From: Chaetoceros tenuissimus
Lineage: Eukaryota; Bacillariophyta; Thalassiosirophyceae; Chaetocerotales; Chaetocerotaceae
Length of the DNA: 64,000 bases
Direction: 5' to 3'
NCBI GenBank assembly: GCA_021927905.1
Contig: BLLK01000060.1
Coordinates: 248,001-312,000 of the forward strand
Both the position numbers and the translations under genes were made by a program. A model generated the notes under the pieces. The model searched no databases and was not told where the DNA came from. It saw nothing but the letters and a program-made list of their open reading frames with translations. Below, piece after piece: positions 20,123 to 31,052 of this stretch (positions are counted from its first letter, which is position 1; each line of letters starts with the position of its first letter).

Positions 20123-21867
20123 ATGTCATCAACTATAGGAGGATTACCACTATCAGAATCAGATTATCATGCCCATAGTACTTTGGTTGAGAAAAATATA
20201 GGAACTGGTCGTAATAGCGAGGATGAAGTGTCATCTTCGAAAGGATCATTGGAACCAAAGGCACAATCAGGTATATTTGGAGCTTCAGCCAACCTTGCTA
20301 ATACGGTTATTGGAGCAAGTGTTGTTGGCGTTCCATATGCCCTTCGTGAATCAGGAATTATAGGAGGATTGAGTATGCTATTGCTTGTTTCATTGTTAAC
20401 GGACCGCTCTTTGAAGATGCTTGTAGGTTTAGCGTCTTATCATCCCAAATTACGAAGTAAAGATATTTGTAGCTATGAAGATTTAGCTTCGTATCCTTTC
20501 GGTAAAATCGGAGAGAGATTCATTATGTTCTTTATGATTGTATCGTAAGTTTGTTCTTCTTATTCCTGAAAAGCTTTCATCATATGTTTTATCTCATCTT
20601 TTCTGGCATTTGACATAGGGCATATGGATCAATGTTGGCATATTTACTCATTATCAAAGATGCTATACCATCTATAGTAGCAGTAAATGACAAAGTATCA
20701 ATAATATTGATCCTGATTGCTACATCGTCAACAATTATGCTGCCACTCTCAATGCAAAGAGATATGGCTTCATTATCCATCACATCTATCATATCCATCA
20801 TCGCTGCTATCATCATCATTGCTTTTATTACTATCAATGCACCGGTGGTAGACTCAGTATCAAATGAAGGCGGTTTCAGAAAAGTTATAAGAGAAGATGG
20901 CTTCAACCCTACTCTATTTATCGGACTTGGTATCCTATCAGATGCAATGGTCCTACAACATGCTGCTTTCATTGTCAGCGGATCTCTCGAAAACAAAACT
21001 ATGAAAAGATGGTCAACAGTCACAAGTCTATCCATCGGAGCAAGTGCACTTCTATGTGCCATTCTAGGATCATTTGGATATCTTGCATTCCTAGATGACA
21101 CAGAAGGTGATGTATTGAACAATTTTGATGATTCTCTCATGTCAAAGATTGCCAATACTTTGTTGGTATTGATAATGTTTTTCACGTATCCGATGGAGAG
21201 TTTTGTGCTTAGGCATGTACTTGTGGAGCTTGTGCATGATGGTGACATGGAATGTAGCATGTGTGGCCCCTTCAATCGGAGACAGTGTTGGTCACTTGCG
21301 TGTTATGTAATTGTTTTGTTACCTGCTATGGTCTTGGATGATGTAGGTGTTGTTCTCAGTATGACCGGATGTATAGCTGGAGGTGGCATTGCCTACTGCG
21401 CACCTGGATTGATCTTTCTTGGTACAAACGCAGAAGCATTTCTAAGCCATTGTCAAAACAAGTTGCTGACTAAACAAGTTTGTGAAGAGATAATATGCAG
21501 CGTCTCTATTGACGACTTGTCCGTTCATGGTGAACAAGATATGGATGTGACTGATGGCATAATTTCATCAATAAAAGAGACTCCAAAGCCGTGTTGGTGG
21601 TATTTACTTGGATATCCAATATGGGCCAAGATCGCCATGGTAGGGAAGACAAACATGGAAGTGAAATCTGATGATGATAAAGTAGTGTATGAAAATTCAG
21701 TGTTTGACGAGAATACTCAACTTCCGAGTGAAAGAGACTATGGCATTGCCATATTCTTTATCTGCTTTGGTGTGTTATCAGCCGTAGCCGGAGTCGCTTC
21801 AAATGTATATGTATTACTTCATGATGAGGAAACTATTGTGTACTATGGGGATACCTACTATGAATGA
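20123..21867 (+). CDS. Amino-acid transporter of the SLC38/AVT (AAAP) type, copy B
   Basis: Exon 1 is 20123-20544 and exon 2 is 20619-21867. The 74-nt intron has donor GTAAGT and acceptor GACATAG, phase 2, and the product is 556 residues. An upstream in-frame extension exists, but the first ATG is at 20123. TM1 reads FGASANLANTVIGASVVGVP, so the second glycine of the GAG core seen in copy A is serine here. The rest has about eleven membrane segments. Long blocks of exon 2 are almost identical in DNA to copy C (see repeat features), while other parts differ clearly. Function is proton- or sodium-coupled amino-acid movement by family. Specificity is unknown. Confidence 0.88.
20892..21293 (+). 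repeat. Near-identical block shared with 23019-23420 (gene conversion tract)
   Basis: By my reading these 402 bases differ from 23019-23420 at only about 3 positions, with no gaps, and many shared bases are synonymous third positions. The next 56 bases (21294-21349 against 23421-23476) are strongly diverged. After that 21350-21471 against 23477-23598 is again identical apart from about one base. A third block, 20746-20840 against 22873-22967, differs at about one base. Confidence 0.85.
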
Positions 21868-22270
21868 TTCTGAGTTTGTTGAAGTGATGGCTTGTAGGAC
21901 GAAGTATTTTATTTCTCATGTACCTTACTACTATAAGAATTCATTTTGCTTTTTCAATTTAAAATTTTCCTGCGTACGTCTTAGTATTTAGTGGAACATT
22001 CTGACTTCATTTAGTCTAAATTGGTGAGAAAGGAAGAAATCGGAATTGTTTTTCTGGCGCGGACTTCTTTGGACTTCATGTCATCGCATTTTGGTCTGCA
22101 TTTTTCATAAAATTTAGTGTATATTACGTTTTATGTTATGTACTCGTACTTATGAAGTCCAAGGATGAAGGAAGGTCACTCATTCATGGCATCATGGCAG
22201 ATGTGCTTTTACTTGGCTGATCTATAGCTCATGAGAAATACAGCAACATTCTCATCTACACGTATCGAAA
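21868..22270. other. Intergenic region between transporter copies, nothing recognised
   Basis: 403 bp separating the two tandem transporters. It holds the 3' end signals of copy B and the promoter of copy C. No repeat linking it to the conversion tracts was noticed. Confidence 0.35.
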
Positions 22271-23967
22271 ATGCCTACAGAGCTTGAGTTACCTATAGCT
22301 GAGTATGCGATCTATTCAACAAAAGATCAAAAAGGATCAATCGATGATATAAATATAAAATCAGAAACAACCTCAATAAAGGAACAAGATCAGTCGGGCA
22401 TCTTTGGAGCTTCGGTGAATCTGGCGAACTCTATTATTGGAGGATGTGTAATTGGTATACCTTTTGCATTTCGTGAAACAGGTTTGATAGCAGGTCTGAT
22501 ACTTCTTCTTTGTGTATCTATTTTGACAGATTCATCACTGAGAATGATTATAGGTTTGGCGTCTTATCATCCTAAATTACGAAATGCTAACGTAGACAGC
22601 TACGAAGATTTAGCTTCGTATCCTTTTGGCAAACTTGGAGAGAGATTCATTATGTTCTTCATGCTGGTATCGTAAGTAGATTATAATTGAAGTCATGATG
22701 TTCAAGCAATCCATCCGACTAACAAATTGTGTCCTTCAATGAAAGATCTTATGGAGCAATGCTGGCATATCTCCTCATTATCAAAGACTCCATTCCCTCC
22801 ATTGTGGAAGTGTTTGATAGAAACTCTTTAGACAAAATACTTGTCGCAACTTCGGCGATGATAATGCTGCCGCTCTCAATGCAAAGAGACATGGCTTCAT
22901 TATCCATCACATCTATCATATCCATCATCGCTGCTATCATCATCATTGCTTTTATTACTATCAATGCTCCTGTTAGATTGAAAATAGTTGAAGAAGGGGG
23001 GTTGAAGAGAGTCATACAAGAAGATGGCTTCAACCCTACTCTATTTATCGGACTTGGTATCCTATCAGATGCAATGGTCCTACAACATGCTGCTTTCATT
23101 GTCAGCGGATCTCTCGAAAACAAAACTATGAAAAGATGGTCAACAGTCACAAGTCTATCCATCGGAGCAAGTGCACTTCTATGTGCCATTCTAGGATCAT
23201 TTGGATATCTTGCATTCCTAGATGACACAGAAGGTGATGTATTGAACAATTTTGATGATTCTCTCATGTCAAAGATTGCCAATACTTTGTTGGTATTGAT
23301 AATGTTTTTCACGTATCCGATGGAGAGTTTTGTGCTTAGGCATGTACTTGTGGAGCTTGTACATGATGGTGACATGGAATGTAGCATGTGTGGCCCCTTC
23401 AACCGAAGACAGTGTTGGTCGCTAGTTGTTTACATGCTAGTGCTCATTCCAGCTCTTTTACTCGATGACGTTGGATTTGTTCTCAGTATGACCGGGTGTA
23501 TAGCTGGAGGTGGCATTGCCTACTGCGCACCTGGATTGATCTTTCTTGGTACAAACGCAGAAGCATTTCTAAGCCATTGTCAAAACAAGTTGCTGACTCG
23601 CCAAGCATGTGAAGGTATCAAACATACTGTTACTATTGATGACCTCTCTGTGACCGGTGAGCAAGATATGGATGTGACTGATGGCATAATTTCATCAATA
23701 AGAGAGACTCCAAAGCCATGTTGGTGGTATTTCCTTGGGTATCCAATATGGACCAAGATCGCCATGATAGGGAAGACAAATATGGCTTTGAAATTATCAA
23801 AAACAAAATTTGCTAATGAAGACATTATTTTTGACGAGAATACTCAACTTCCGAGTGAAAGGGACTATAGCATTGCCATATTCTTCATTTCTTTCGGAGT
23901 CGTCACAGCTGTAGCCGGAGTCGCTTCCAATATGTATATGATGTTTCGTGAGCCTGATGGTCCGTAG
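22271..23967 (+). CDS. Amino-acid transporter of the SLC38/AVT (AAAP) type, copy C
   Basis: Exon 1 is 22271-22671 and exon 2 is 22746-23967. The 74-nt intron has donor GTAAGT and acceptor AATGAAAG, phase 2, at the same codon as in copies A and B. The product is 540 residues. TM1 reads FGASVNLANSIIGGCVIGIP, so the GAG core of copy A is GGC here. It is a direct tandem neighbour of copy B. Exon 2 carries near-identical DNA blocks (22873-22967, 23019-23420 and 23477-23598) separated by diverged segments, including the loop at residues KIVEEGGLKRVI. Function follows the family; specificity is unknown. Confidence 0.88.
23019..23420 (+). repeat. Near-identical block shared with 20892-21293 (gene conversion tract)
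   Basis: The partner of the block in copy B. It ends abruptly at both sides: to the left the encoded loop differs in most residues, and to the right 56 diverged bases separate it from the next shared block. Confidence 0.85.
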
Positions 23968-24072
23968 TGTGAAAGTTATCAGTAGATCAAGCGTCATATA
24001 GAAATCAAGCTTCAACTTTTTTTAAAGTGGATGATTTCACTAGCAAAGTGTTTTAAATTATTATTGCATCGC

Positions 24073-25620
24073 CTATTTTCTTTGTCTTGCCTCCGTGAGA
24101 CATTGCTTCCTCCACCCTTTCATGTCAATTGGATGAGTCATCTCTGATGCATCATCTACTTGCTTCCATATCTTTATTGTTTTATCTGCTTCTCCAGTAA
24201 CCAATCTTGTACCTGTCATATCAAAAGCGGCAGCATAAATACCATTCTCAGCATCTAAACTTCCAGGCTGTGCGACAGTTTCAGTTTTTTGAAAGCAGTA
24301 TCCAGTCTTATAGTCCCAGAAATTCATAGTCCCATTATCTGCACCTGAAACAACAACTCCGTCGTCATTGACTGCCATAGCATTGATTACCGCCTTGTGT
24401 CCATTAAAGTTTTTGATAAATCTTCCTTCTTTTCCTTGCCACTTCTTGATGGTATCTGCTGCACCAGACAAGAATGTATTCTCAAAGGAAGGTTGTGCAA
24501 GTGCTCTAATAGCTTTCTTGTGATGAGTCAAAGTAGTCATACACTTTCCAGCGATCAAGTCCCACAATTTGATTGTCTGGTCATAAGATCCAGTAATAAT
24601 TTGAGGATCAACACCCTTGGTCAAAATTGATCCGACAGTATTATCATGACCTGTCAAAACATGAACTTGATGCCTAGTACGCATATCCCAAACTCTCGCG
24701 ACAGCATCTCTACCACCTGTAACGAGAAGGTCGAGAGTAGGATGCAGTTTCAAATCAAAAACACCGGATAAATGACCGTGGTAATGCCTCACAACTTGGT
24801 TTGTTTCCAAATCCCAACACTTTACCATTTTATCTTCACCAGCACTGAACAAGTATGGATGTCTTGGACTAAATGCTAAACCCCGCACAGGACTAATATG
24901 ACCCGTTAATGTAATTTTCAGTGCATCACTAGCTCCCACGCATGATTTTGCAAAATCAAAAATTTTGATGGTACGATCTGCAGAACCGGTTGCAAACATG
25001 TCGTTTGTGTGGTCAAAAGCAATAGATCTCACCCAACCCAAATGAGAAGAGATGACAGTTGATAATTGCCATGGTGCATGCCACTGAGGGGTTGGTACTG
25101 ATACATTTGTGAATCTACTTGTAGTCTTCTTGACCAAAATTCCATCATTACTAGTTGATGCCGTTGCACTTTCATCTTTGTTTTCATGTACCTTTTGTCC
25201 GTCAAGTGCAATGATACTGGTGGATTGGTTGGAAGCATTTGACTGCATAGCTGCTGCATAGTCAGATGCACGATGAACTACAATCTGTCCCTCGACTTGA
25301 TTCTTGTTCGAGTCTTCTCCTTTTTGAAGTGATTGGATGCGATCTTCTCTGAGTTCCTGTAACACCTTACTGGTGAGTGAAGAACTCTTTTTCTTCTTCT
25401 CGTCATCATTTGCAGCATCAGATGGAATGACTGGATATCTATTTCGTACTTTTCGTGCAATTGCCGCCTTATGAATATTTCTATCTACTTCCATAGGTGG
25501 AACAAAAGAGTGGCTGGCTCCATCAATTCCACTAAATAGGATTCGAGATCTTTTACGAGATAGCTGTGCTGATTTTGCAGCTAAAACGTCCAAGCTATCG
25601 CCATTGTCTAGAGAAGTCAT
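24073..25620 (-). CDS. PLRG1: Pleiotropic regulator 1 / Prp46 splicing factor
   Basis: A single exon of 515 residues. Residues 1-180 are polar and weakly conserved, with a basic KVRNRYP stretch. From about 185 there are seven WD40 repeats. The sequence strongly matches PLRG1/PRL1/Prp46: [93 protein letters not shown] and [16 protein letters not shown]. In other eukaryotes this protein is a core member of the Prp19/NTC complex and is needed for spliceosome activation, so a nuclear role is expected. The extreme C terminus ([20 protein letters not shown]) departs from the usual ending. Confidence 0.93.
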   Translation of the reverse strand: MTSLDNGDSLDVLAAKSAQLSRKRSRILFSGIDGASHSFVPPMEVDRNIHKAAIARKVRNRYPVIPSDAANDDEKKKKSSSLTSKVLQELREDRIQSLQKGEDSNKNQVEGQIVVHRASDYAAAMQSNASNQSTSIIALDGQKVHENKDESATASTSNDGILVKKTTSRFTNVSVPTPQWHAPWQLSTVISSHLGWVRSIAFDHTNDMFATGSADRTIKIFDFAKSCVGASDALKITLTGHISPVRGLAFSPRHPYLFSAGEDKMVKCWDLETNQVVRHYHGHLSGVFDLKLHPTLDLLVTGGRDAVARVWDMRTRHQVHVLTGHDNTVGSILTKGVDPQIITGSYDQTIKLWDLIAGKCMTTLTHHKKAIRALAQPSFENTFLSGAADTIKKWQGKEGRFIKNFNGHKAVINAMAVNDDGVVVSGADNGTMNFWDYKTGYCFQKTETVAQPGSLDAENGIYAAAFDMTGTRLVTGEADKTIKIWKQVDDASEMTHPIDMKGWRKQCLTEARQRK

Positions 25621-27144
25621 TGGAGAAATACCTATGCTTTATAAGTCTTCTTCAAATGTGCTATTTGTAGTTTATGTAGTGCAATAGTATCTAAGGGAGA
25701 AGAGAATAGCTTGATAGCTTGTGAATGTGTAAAATGTGTGGCTTCCAGCTACGATTATGTGGCTATCTAGACATGCCACCAACAGAAGGACCAATGCTAT
25801 GTTATCTACGGACTACGATAAGTCATTGTACAAATCTGACTAAACAAATGATTGCAATAGAAAATAAAACGCAAACAAAGCGGGGAAGAGAAAGATTCCA
25901 TGATAATGTAATTGCTGCAAAAATATAAAAATAGATGGAATATTTCATTTTCACATTGATATTCTATCATTACGAAGTACATTTCACCACGTATTTTTCA
26001 GAGTTTCGCACATTCTACATTGGAAATGCTTTCAAGTAAGAAATGCTTCAATGTAAAATTACTTTGTATTTTGCGTAGAAGTTTTTCATGCACTTCGTAC
26101 TGCACAATCAATCTCCTTCTCCCTCAAACAAACAAGTTACGTGTGTAGAAACATCCCTAATAATTTCTGCGAACTTAAGATGATGATATCTGCGCATTGA
26201 AGCCCCAAAGTGAACTTCTACATAATGAATTGCAGTTCCTATCTACCTATACCTATGCATGCACTCGATTAGGGATTCTAATAGATTCAAGATTCATTTG
26301 AGTAAATACCATGCGTTATACACATCCATTGCCGAGCAGTTTGCACGTCAAATACTGTAATCGAACTCGTCATTTTTACAGTAGACTCCTCGTGTTGGAA
26401 GTGTATCTTCATAGTGAACATACTACCATACTCAGCTTCTAAAAGTTTCCAGCCATAGTACATAGAAACAGCATTGCAAGTAAGGATGACTCTCGAAAAG
26501 CTCCACACGTCAATAGATTGAGAAGAGAAAGAGAGAAACAAATGTTTATTTCATTTTCCAAATCATTGTTCCAAGGTGTTCGTGAGGAAATACTGACTCA
26601 TTTTTCTTGTTCTGTAATTTCATCCATCTTAGTTGGTCCTTTTGTGAACTGATGTTCTTCAGAGAAACTCCAGCTCGATAATGCAAAGGTCAAAGGCATG
26701 AACGAAGGGTCATAGTAAGGAGTTGCATCGCATCGTCAGAGGTCGCATCGTCAGTAGGTTCCTCGATTTGTTAGTTGCAACTGATAATGACATTTCAAAA
26801 TATGTTAGTGACTCAGTCAAAGGGAAAGGAACGTTTCCATCATGCCGTTTATTTACAGTTATAGAGATGTCAACAAGACATTTCAATAAGTGATGCTGAT
26901 GTCACGACGAAAATACTTCAAGTAGAGAGAACATTCTTCAAGTTGATGAAGCAGCTGCTTCTCCGCTTTTCGGCCACCAAAGAGAAGAGATGAATCACTA
27001 TCTCAACAACAACGCAACAAGTTTGTTGTCGCCTTTTCACTGGTACAACGCCACCAAGTTAGGAAGAACCCTTCTCTATACCATTATCCTCTATAAGAAT
27101 ACAATAGTGATCTTAGTCCGATCTATACAGGAGCTGGAAAGAAT
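25621..27144. other. Long intergenic region without a supportable gene
   Basis: 1524 bp between divergent genes, the longest gene-free stretch in the window. A 12-bp string TCGCATCGTCAG occurs twice with a 15-bp period (26728 and 26743). An 84-residue antisense frame at 26287-26541 has no domain and is not called. No tRNA, snRNA or transposon end was recognised. Confidence 0.4.
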
Positions 27145-28275
27145 ATGATTTCATCCACTCAGAGTATAGATTGCATAGATCGTAAACGGAAAATGAACCA
27201 AGAAACCGATACGCTTCTTCGAAGCAAAAGTTTTCGCCGTGAGTCAGATCGGCCCATGTTGGGTAGATTCAGCAAGTCCACTTCAGATATAGCTTCTTGT
27301 CATAAAAATTTTGAAAACTGTGATGAGATTTGCGGAGTTTCTGACACACTAGGTATAGAATCAACTCAACAACCGATACACCTCATCGCAACTACTTCTA
27401 GAACCGCCATGTCTGATACTGAAGTGCAGATAGAAGCAGATGATAGTTCAGAATCTAGTGCAAGCTACGCTTCTACTTCTGGAGAGGAGTTTCACCATGA
27501 TGAGCCTCATGATTCTAGTGACTGTTGCATGAGTTCACCAGATGCAAATACTGTGAATGCACAAGGTTCTCATTTTAACACCACATCTCCTCTAGGTCCA
27601 TCTCAAACACAAGCTACCAAGCAAGAACCCCAAATAGATATATCCACACTTGACCCACGTGACTCGACAAATACATGTGTTCCCGATCTTAGTCCTGATG
27701 CATATGTTTTGAAGTTATTTCAGGCATTACTAGGCTTTAAACTCGTCACAAGACCTACACTAGAAGCATCTTCTCTCACTTACAATTCAACTCAAGATCC
27801 TTTCATTAAACCGATCTCAGAGGAAGAATTAGCTAATTACGACGTAGATGTCGTTGCTGCTTGCAGAGAAAATGATCTTGAAGAACTTAGACTCTTACAT
27901 GGGAAAGGAAGGTCGCTCTCCTGCTGCAATCGATATGGAGAAAGCTTGCTGCACATGGCTTGTCGTCGAGGCTTCTTTCCAATAGTCTCATTTCTAGTCC
28001 ATGATACTGGTGCAGCTATTCGTATCACTGATGACTGTGGACGCACTCCTTTGCATGATGCTCTATGGCATAGAGACTGTCAATATGCAGTAGTTGATTT
28101 GCTTATTCGATTGGACCCATCGCTTCTTTTGTTATGTGATAAACATGGTCACACCCCGTTCTCATATGCAAGACGTGAGCATTGGGAAGTCTGGAAGCAA
28201 TTTCTCTGGGATAGGAGGGAACACATCTTGCAAGCTGTTGATGTAGAAGTCATGGAATTATTCAAATCTACATGA
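27145..28275 (+). CDS. Ankyrin-repeat protein, lineage-specific family (copy 1)
   Basis: A single exon of 376 residues. The first 200 residues are polar, Ser/Thr-rich and probably unstructured. From about 230 come ankyrin-type units: CNRYGESLLHMACRRGFFPI, then DDCGRTPLHDALWHRDCQYA, then DKHGHTPFSYARREHWEVWK. The same order and wording recur in the gene at 44751-46235, including the lead-in Y(D)..VV.A.R and the GESL(L/V)HMACRRG and FGRTPLHDA(L/C)WH signatures. The set is a family widespread in diatoms as far as I know. Ankyrin units bind proteins. No other domain gives a cellular role. Confidence 0.78.
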   Translation: MISSTQSIDCIDRKRKMNQETDTLLRSKSFRRESDRPMLGRFSKSTSDIASCHKNFENCDEICGVSDTLGIESTQQPIHLIATTSRTAMSDTEVQIEADDSSESSASYASTSGEEFHHDEPHDSSDCCMSSPDANTVNAQGSHFNTTSPLGPSQTQATKQEPQIDISTLDPRDSTNTCVPDLSPDAYVLKLFQALLGFKLVTRPTLEASSLTYNSTQDPFIKPISEEELANYDVDVVAACRENDLEELRLLHGKGRSLSCCNRYGESLLHMACRRGFFPIVSFLVHDTGAAIRITDDCGRTPLHDALWHRDCQYAVVDLLIRLDPSLLLLCDKHGHTPFSYARREHWEVWKQFLWDRREHILQAVDVEVMELFKST

Positions 28276-28494
28276 CATGATGATAATCATTTTGCGGAAT
28301 GGCACTGATTCATTCGCCTCGAGCAAAGACATGATTGCTAACTACATATAAATATATATGTTATTTTAGATATAACTTTACTTCGGATACAATGTTTTTG
28401 TAACTTCCTTTGTCGAAGTCAAGTACTTATGTACTACTACTGTGAATGGCTCGAGACGTGTACGTATCAATAAACTGTAGCTAATCTTACAACT

Positions 28495-29469
28495 CTACTT
28501 TACATTCTTGAACATCATAATGGAAGCACCTATAGCATCAAGCTCGCCCAAATCAACAAAATCTGGTAAATCAATGCTTAACTCTTTCAACCACTTCGGT
28601 CGTAATGCATAGTCTCCTACTTCTACGGGTATCCCATTTTCATGTCCTAAAACTTTGAAATTGTGTAGTCTAGATTGTTCTAATATCTTGCTCTCCAGAG
28701 ATGAGCATATATCTTTTAGATCACAATCAATTGATGCTCTAGGAACATGTGCCAAAATGAAAATACCTCCGGGATTTACCATTAATGATGCAGTTTCAAA
28801 TAATGGTTGCAATGCTGAGAGATCATATAGAACGTCGGTAGCAATGACAGTATCAAATGAATATAATTTCTCTTTGTGCGACTTGATTGTTTCCTCTTTT
28901 CCCCAGCCTAAACATTCTACACTAACATTGATTGCTCCAAGGTTAGATTTGCAATTCTGTTCACATAGTTTTAGAACCGTTTCGTCATTGTCAGTGAAAA
29001 CTGTATGATGTGGTAAATCAGCTTTGGAATGAAGGCAAGAAAGAACTACTGCCATCAAAGATGACCCTGTTCCAGTTCCGAGTTCAAGTACTCTCTTTCC
29101 GGTAAATAGATTGTCTCTTAGGTTTTGTAATGATTTCATCTTTTCACATTTCACATCATTTTCTTCTTCTAAAGAATCTATAGAAGTAGATTGAAGCAAA
29201 GGGACTATAGCAAAATAGACCATGAACATGATAGCTCCACTCCAAACTCTATTGCCAGTAGAGTCTGATATTCCGTTTGACAAATTCATCATATCCAAAG
29301 GAGTCAAGGATTCTACACACTGCAACTTCATTTCAACTCCTTGGCCAAGTGGAAACTTTTGTGTTTCGTAGTAATCAAACATCGGATTGTCGCTCGATGG
29401 TCCAAATTGTGACCAGTCTTCCTCGATAACTTCTACATCTTGATCCTTGCTATTGTCACTCTCTAGCAT
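28495..29469 (-). CDS. METTL21-type (Methyltransf_16) lysine methyltransferase-like protein
   Basis: A single exon of 324 residues. A class I methyltransferase core occupies about 80-290. The entry RVWSGAIMFMVYF corresponds to the GxxxW.aa..L region of the METTL21 group. VLELGTGTGSSLMAVV (near 120) binds S-adenosylmethionine, and VFTDNDETVLKLCEQN supplies the acidic residue for the ribose. VIATDVLYD matches the family D-x-x-Y element. Members methylate lysines of chaperones and translation factors. The substrate is not deducible here. No targeting signal was seen. Confidence 0.78.
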   Translation of the reverse strand: MLESDNSKDQDVEVIEEDWSQFGPSSDNPMFDYYETQKFPLGQGVEMKLQCVESLTPLDMMNLSNGISDSTGNRVWSGAIMFMVYFAIVPLLQSTSIDSLEEENDVKCEKMKSLQNLRDNLFTGKRVLELGTGTGSSLMAVVLSCLHSKADLPHHTVFTDNDETVLKLCEQNCKSNLGAINVSVECLGWGKEETIKSHKEKLYSFDTVIATDVLYDLSALQPLFETASLMVNPGGIFILAHVPRASIDCDLKDICSSLESKILEQSRLHNFKVLGHENGIPVEVGDYALRPKWLKELSIDLPDFVDLGELDAIGASIMMFKNVK

Positions 29470-29889
29470 ATTGAAAGCATATATTTGGTAATCAAATCTA
29501 GCACATTTCCCTTTTATTCTATTATTTCTTCAATTCAAATGAAAATATGTGTAAAAAAACTGTAAAAAATGATTCTTGGATTAGATTATTGTTTTCGTTT
29601 TAGAAAGAAAGGGAGAGTAAAGTGGAAGAATAGGCTTGAGAAGCCTTCCCCCTTTCACGACTAAAACTGACTCATTTTACTTGGAAGGAAAGTACTGCAA
29701 CGTTTTTACTGATCACCTTCAAAAGAAGTTCATCACAGAGAACACTGCTTCAGATCCTCTCATCATCACATCAAATAGCAAGGAAGCGCGGTAGCATTCA
29801 AATTGTGATCTACGTCAATTAACCAAAGAAAAGGTGCTTCATAGGATTGTTAGAGTTGAAGTTGGCCTGAATATAATTGATTTCTCACA
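29470..29889. promoter_or_regulatory. Divergent intergenic region
   Basis: 420 bp between divergent genes, presumed to contain both promoters. No distinct element was recognised. Confidence 0.35.
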
Positions 29890-30918
29890 ATGACAAACAT
29901 CTCTCTTGGGTCAGGAACATTGAGAAAAGTAGATATGAGAACTGAATATGATCATCAAGGTGAACACAGTGAGCAACGGATTCAATCTACATTAAGTGGT
30001 ATGCTGTGCTGCTCGTCTCGTAGTAATGTAGTTGCAGCGCATGATCCGAAGTCTGCTCATGTACAAACCAATGATACTACAGTAAATGAAATTGAAGCAA
30101 CGGTTCATTCGCAGATATCAGATGATACTATGAAAGGAGAAGATATCAATAAAGCTGAACTTCCAAGCTTTGAATGCTGGAGGCATCGCCCTTTACTTTT
30201 AACTTCTGGGCCAGGGACTACGTGCAAAGAAGGTCTTGACCAAAACAATTTACCAATTGGTGAAGAAATTCCATTTGAGACAGATATGTTTCAAGGAAAA
30301 TTTCTCATGAGGATTCGGAATGCTCCAAATACACCTGACCAGCAATATTTCAGTGGGAAGAAACGCACAAAACAAATGGTGATTCAAGGTAGATTTAAGA
30401 AGCAAATATCATGTGATGATATCTATATTGGGGACAAATATGAAAAACCTCTTCAAATATTCCCACTTGTGAAGCTAGCCATACCAATGTTTCGAAAATT
30501 GGTCCCTGGCATTAGCATCGATTTATCATCTGAGAAACAAAAGGTTTTAATGCTAATGGGTGGTGAATCAAGAACAATTTCGATAGACTTACCAGGAGAA
30601 GAACCAGATATGAGTGGAGACTTGACTGAAAATCATATTGGGAGAATGGGTAACTTCAAATCTATTACAAAACGGCGAAAGATGTTACGTCAACCAAAAT
30701 TGGCGTCGAAGCACTTTTATGATCCAAAGTATGTGTATACATTTCAATTCTATGATGATATTATTGACATTACAAATCATACTATCAACCTTCCTATCGG
30801 AAAGATTTCTCTTTTTCGCTTTTTGAATCGGCAGCCAATGACATTTGCAGTAACAACCGCTGATGAAAAGGAACTTTTCAGTTTTAAATTTTATCATGAG
30901 AAATCTATAGAAAGTTGA
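29890..30918 (+). CDS. DUF1769-like protein
   Basis: A single exon of 342 residues. The first 90 residues are variable. The remainder matches the layout I recall for DUF1769 proteins: FLMRIRNAPNTPDQQYFSGK, then QGRFKKQISCDDIYIGDKYE, then KLVPGISIDLSSEKQKVLML, followed by a C-terminal beta-rich part with YTFQFYDDIIDI and LPIGKISLFRFL. Fungal and algal members have no firmly established function, so none is proposed. No signal peptide or membrane segment is evident. The stop lies 134 bp from the stop of the convergent ABC transporter gene. Confidence 0.65.
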   Translation: MTNISLGSGTLRKVDMRTEYDHQGEHSEQRIQSTLSGMLCCSSRSNVVAAHDPKSAHVQTNDTTVNEIEATVHSQISDDTMKGEDINKAELPSFECWRHRPLLLTSGPGTTCKEGLDQNNLPIGEEIPFETDMFQGKFLMRIRNAPNTPDQQYFSGKKRTKQMVIQGRFKKQISCDDIYIGDKYEKPLQIFPLVKLAIPMFRKLVPGISIDLSSEKQKVLMLMGGESRTISIDLPGEEPDMSGDLTENHIGRMGNFKSITKRRKMLRQPKLASKHFYDPKYVYTFQFYDDIIDITNHTINLPIGKISLFRFLNRQPMTFAVTTADEKELFSFKFYHEKSIES

Positions 30919-31052
30919 ATTATGTTGTAAATTAAACACTTGTATTACTTTTCTAAATGAATGTGAAATATCCATGGATTACACTTTGCATTACTCCCCC
31001 ATACAAGTCGATTCCAACGTAAACATATATATCCCAAATCGGCTATGATTGA

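Noticed and set aside
20589-21275. 228-codon antisense frame opposite transporter copy B, with a matching 217-codon frame (22749-23402) opposite copy C
   Set aside because: Both are shadows of the transporter coding strand. Their similarity to each other follows from the shared DNA blocks, and neither resembles a protein domain.
26287-26541. 84-codon antisense frame in the long intergenic region
   Set aside because: Short, no domain, composition like random AT-rich DNA.
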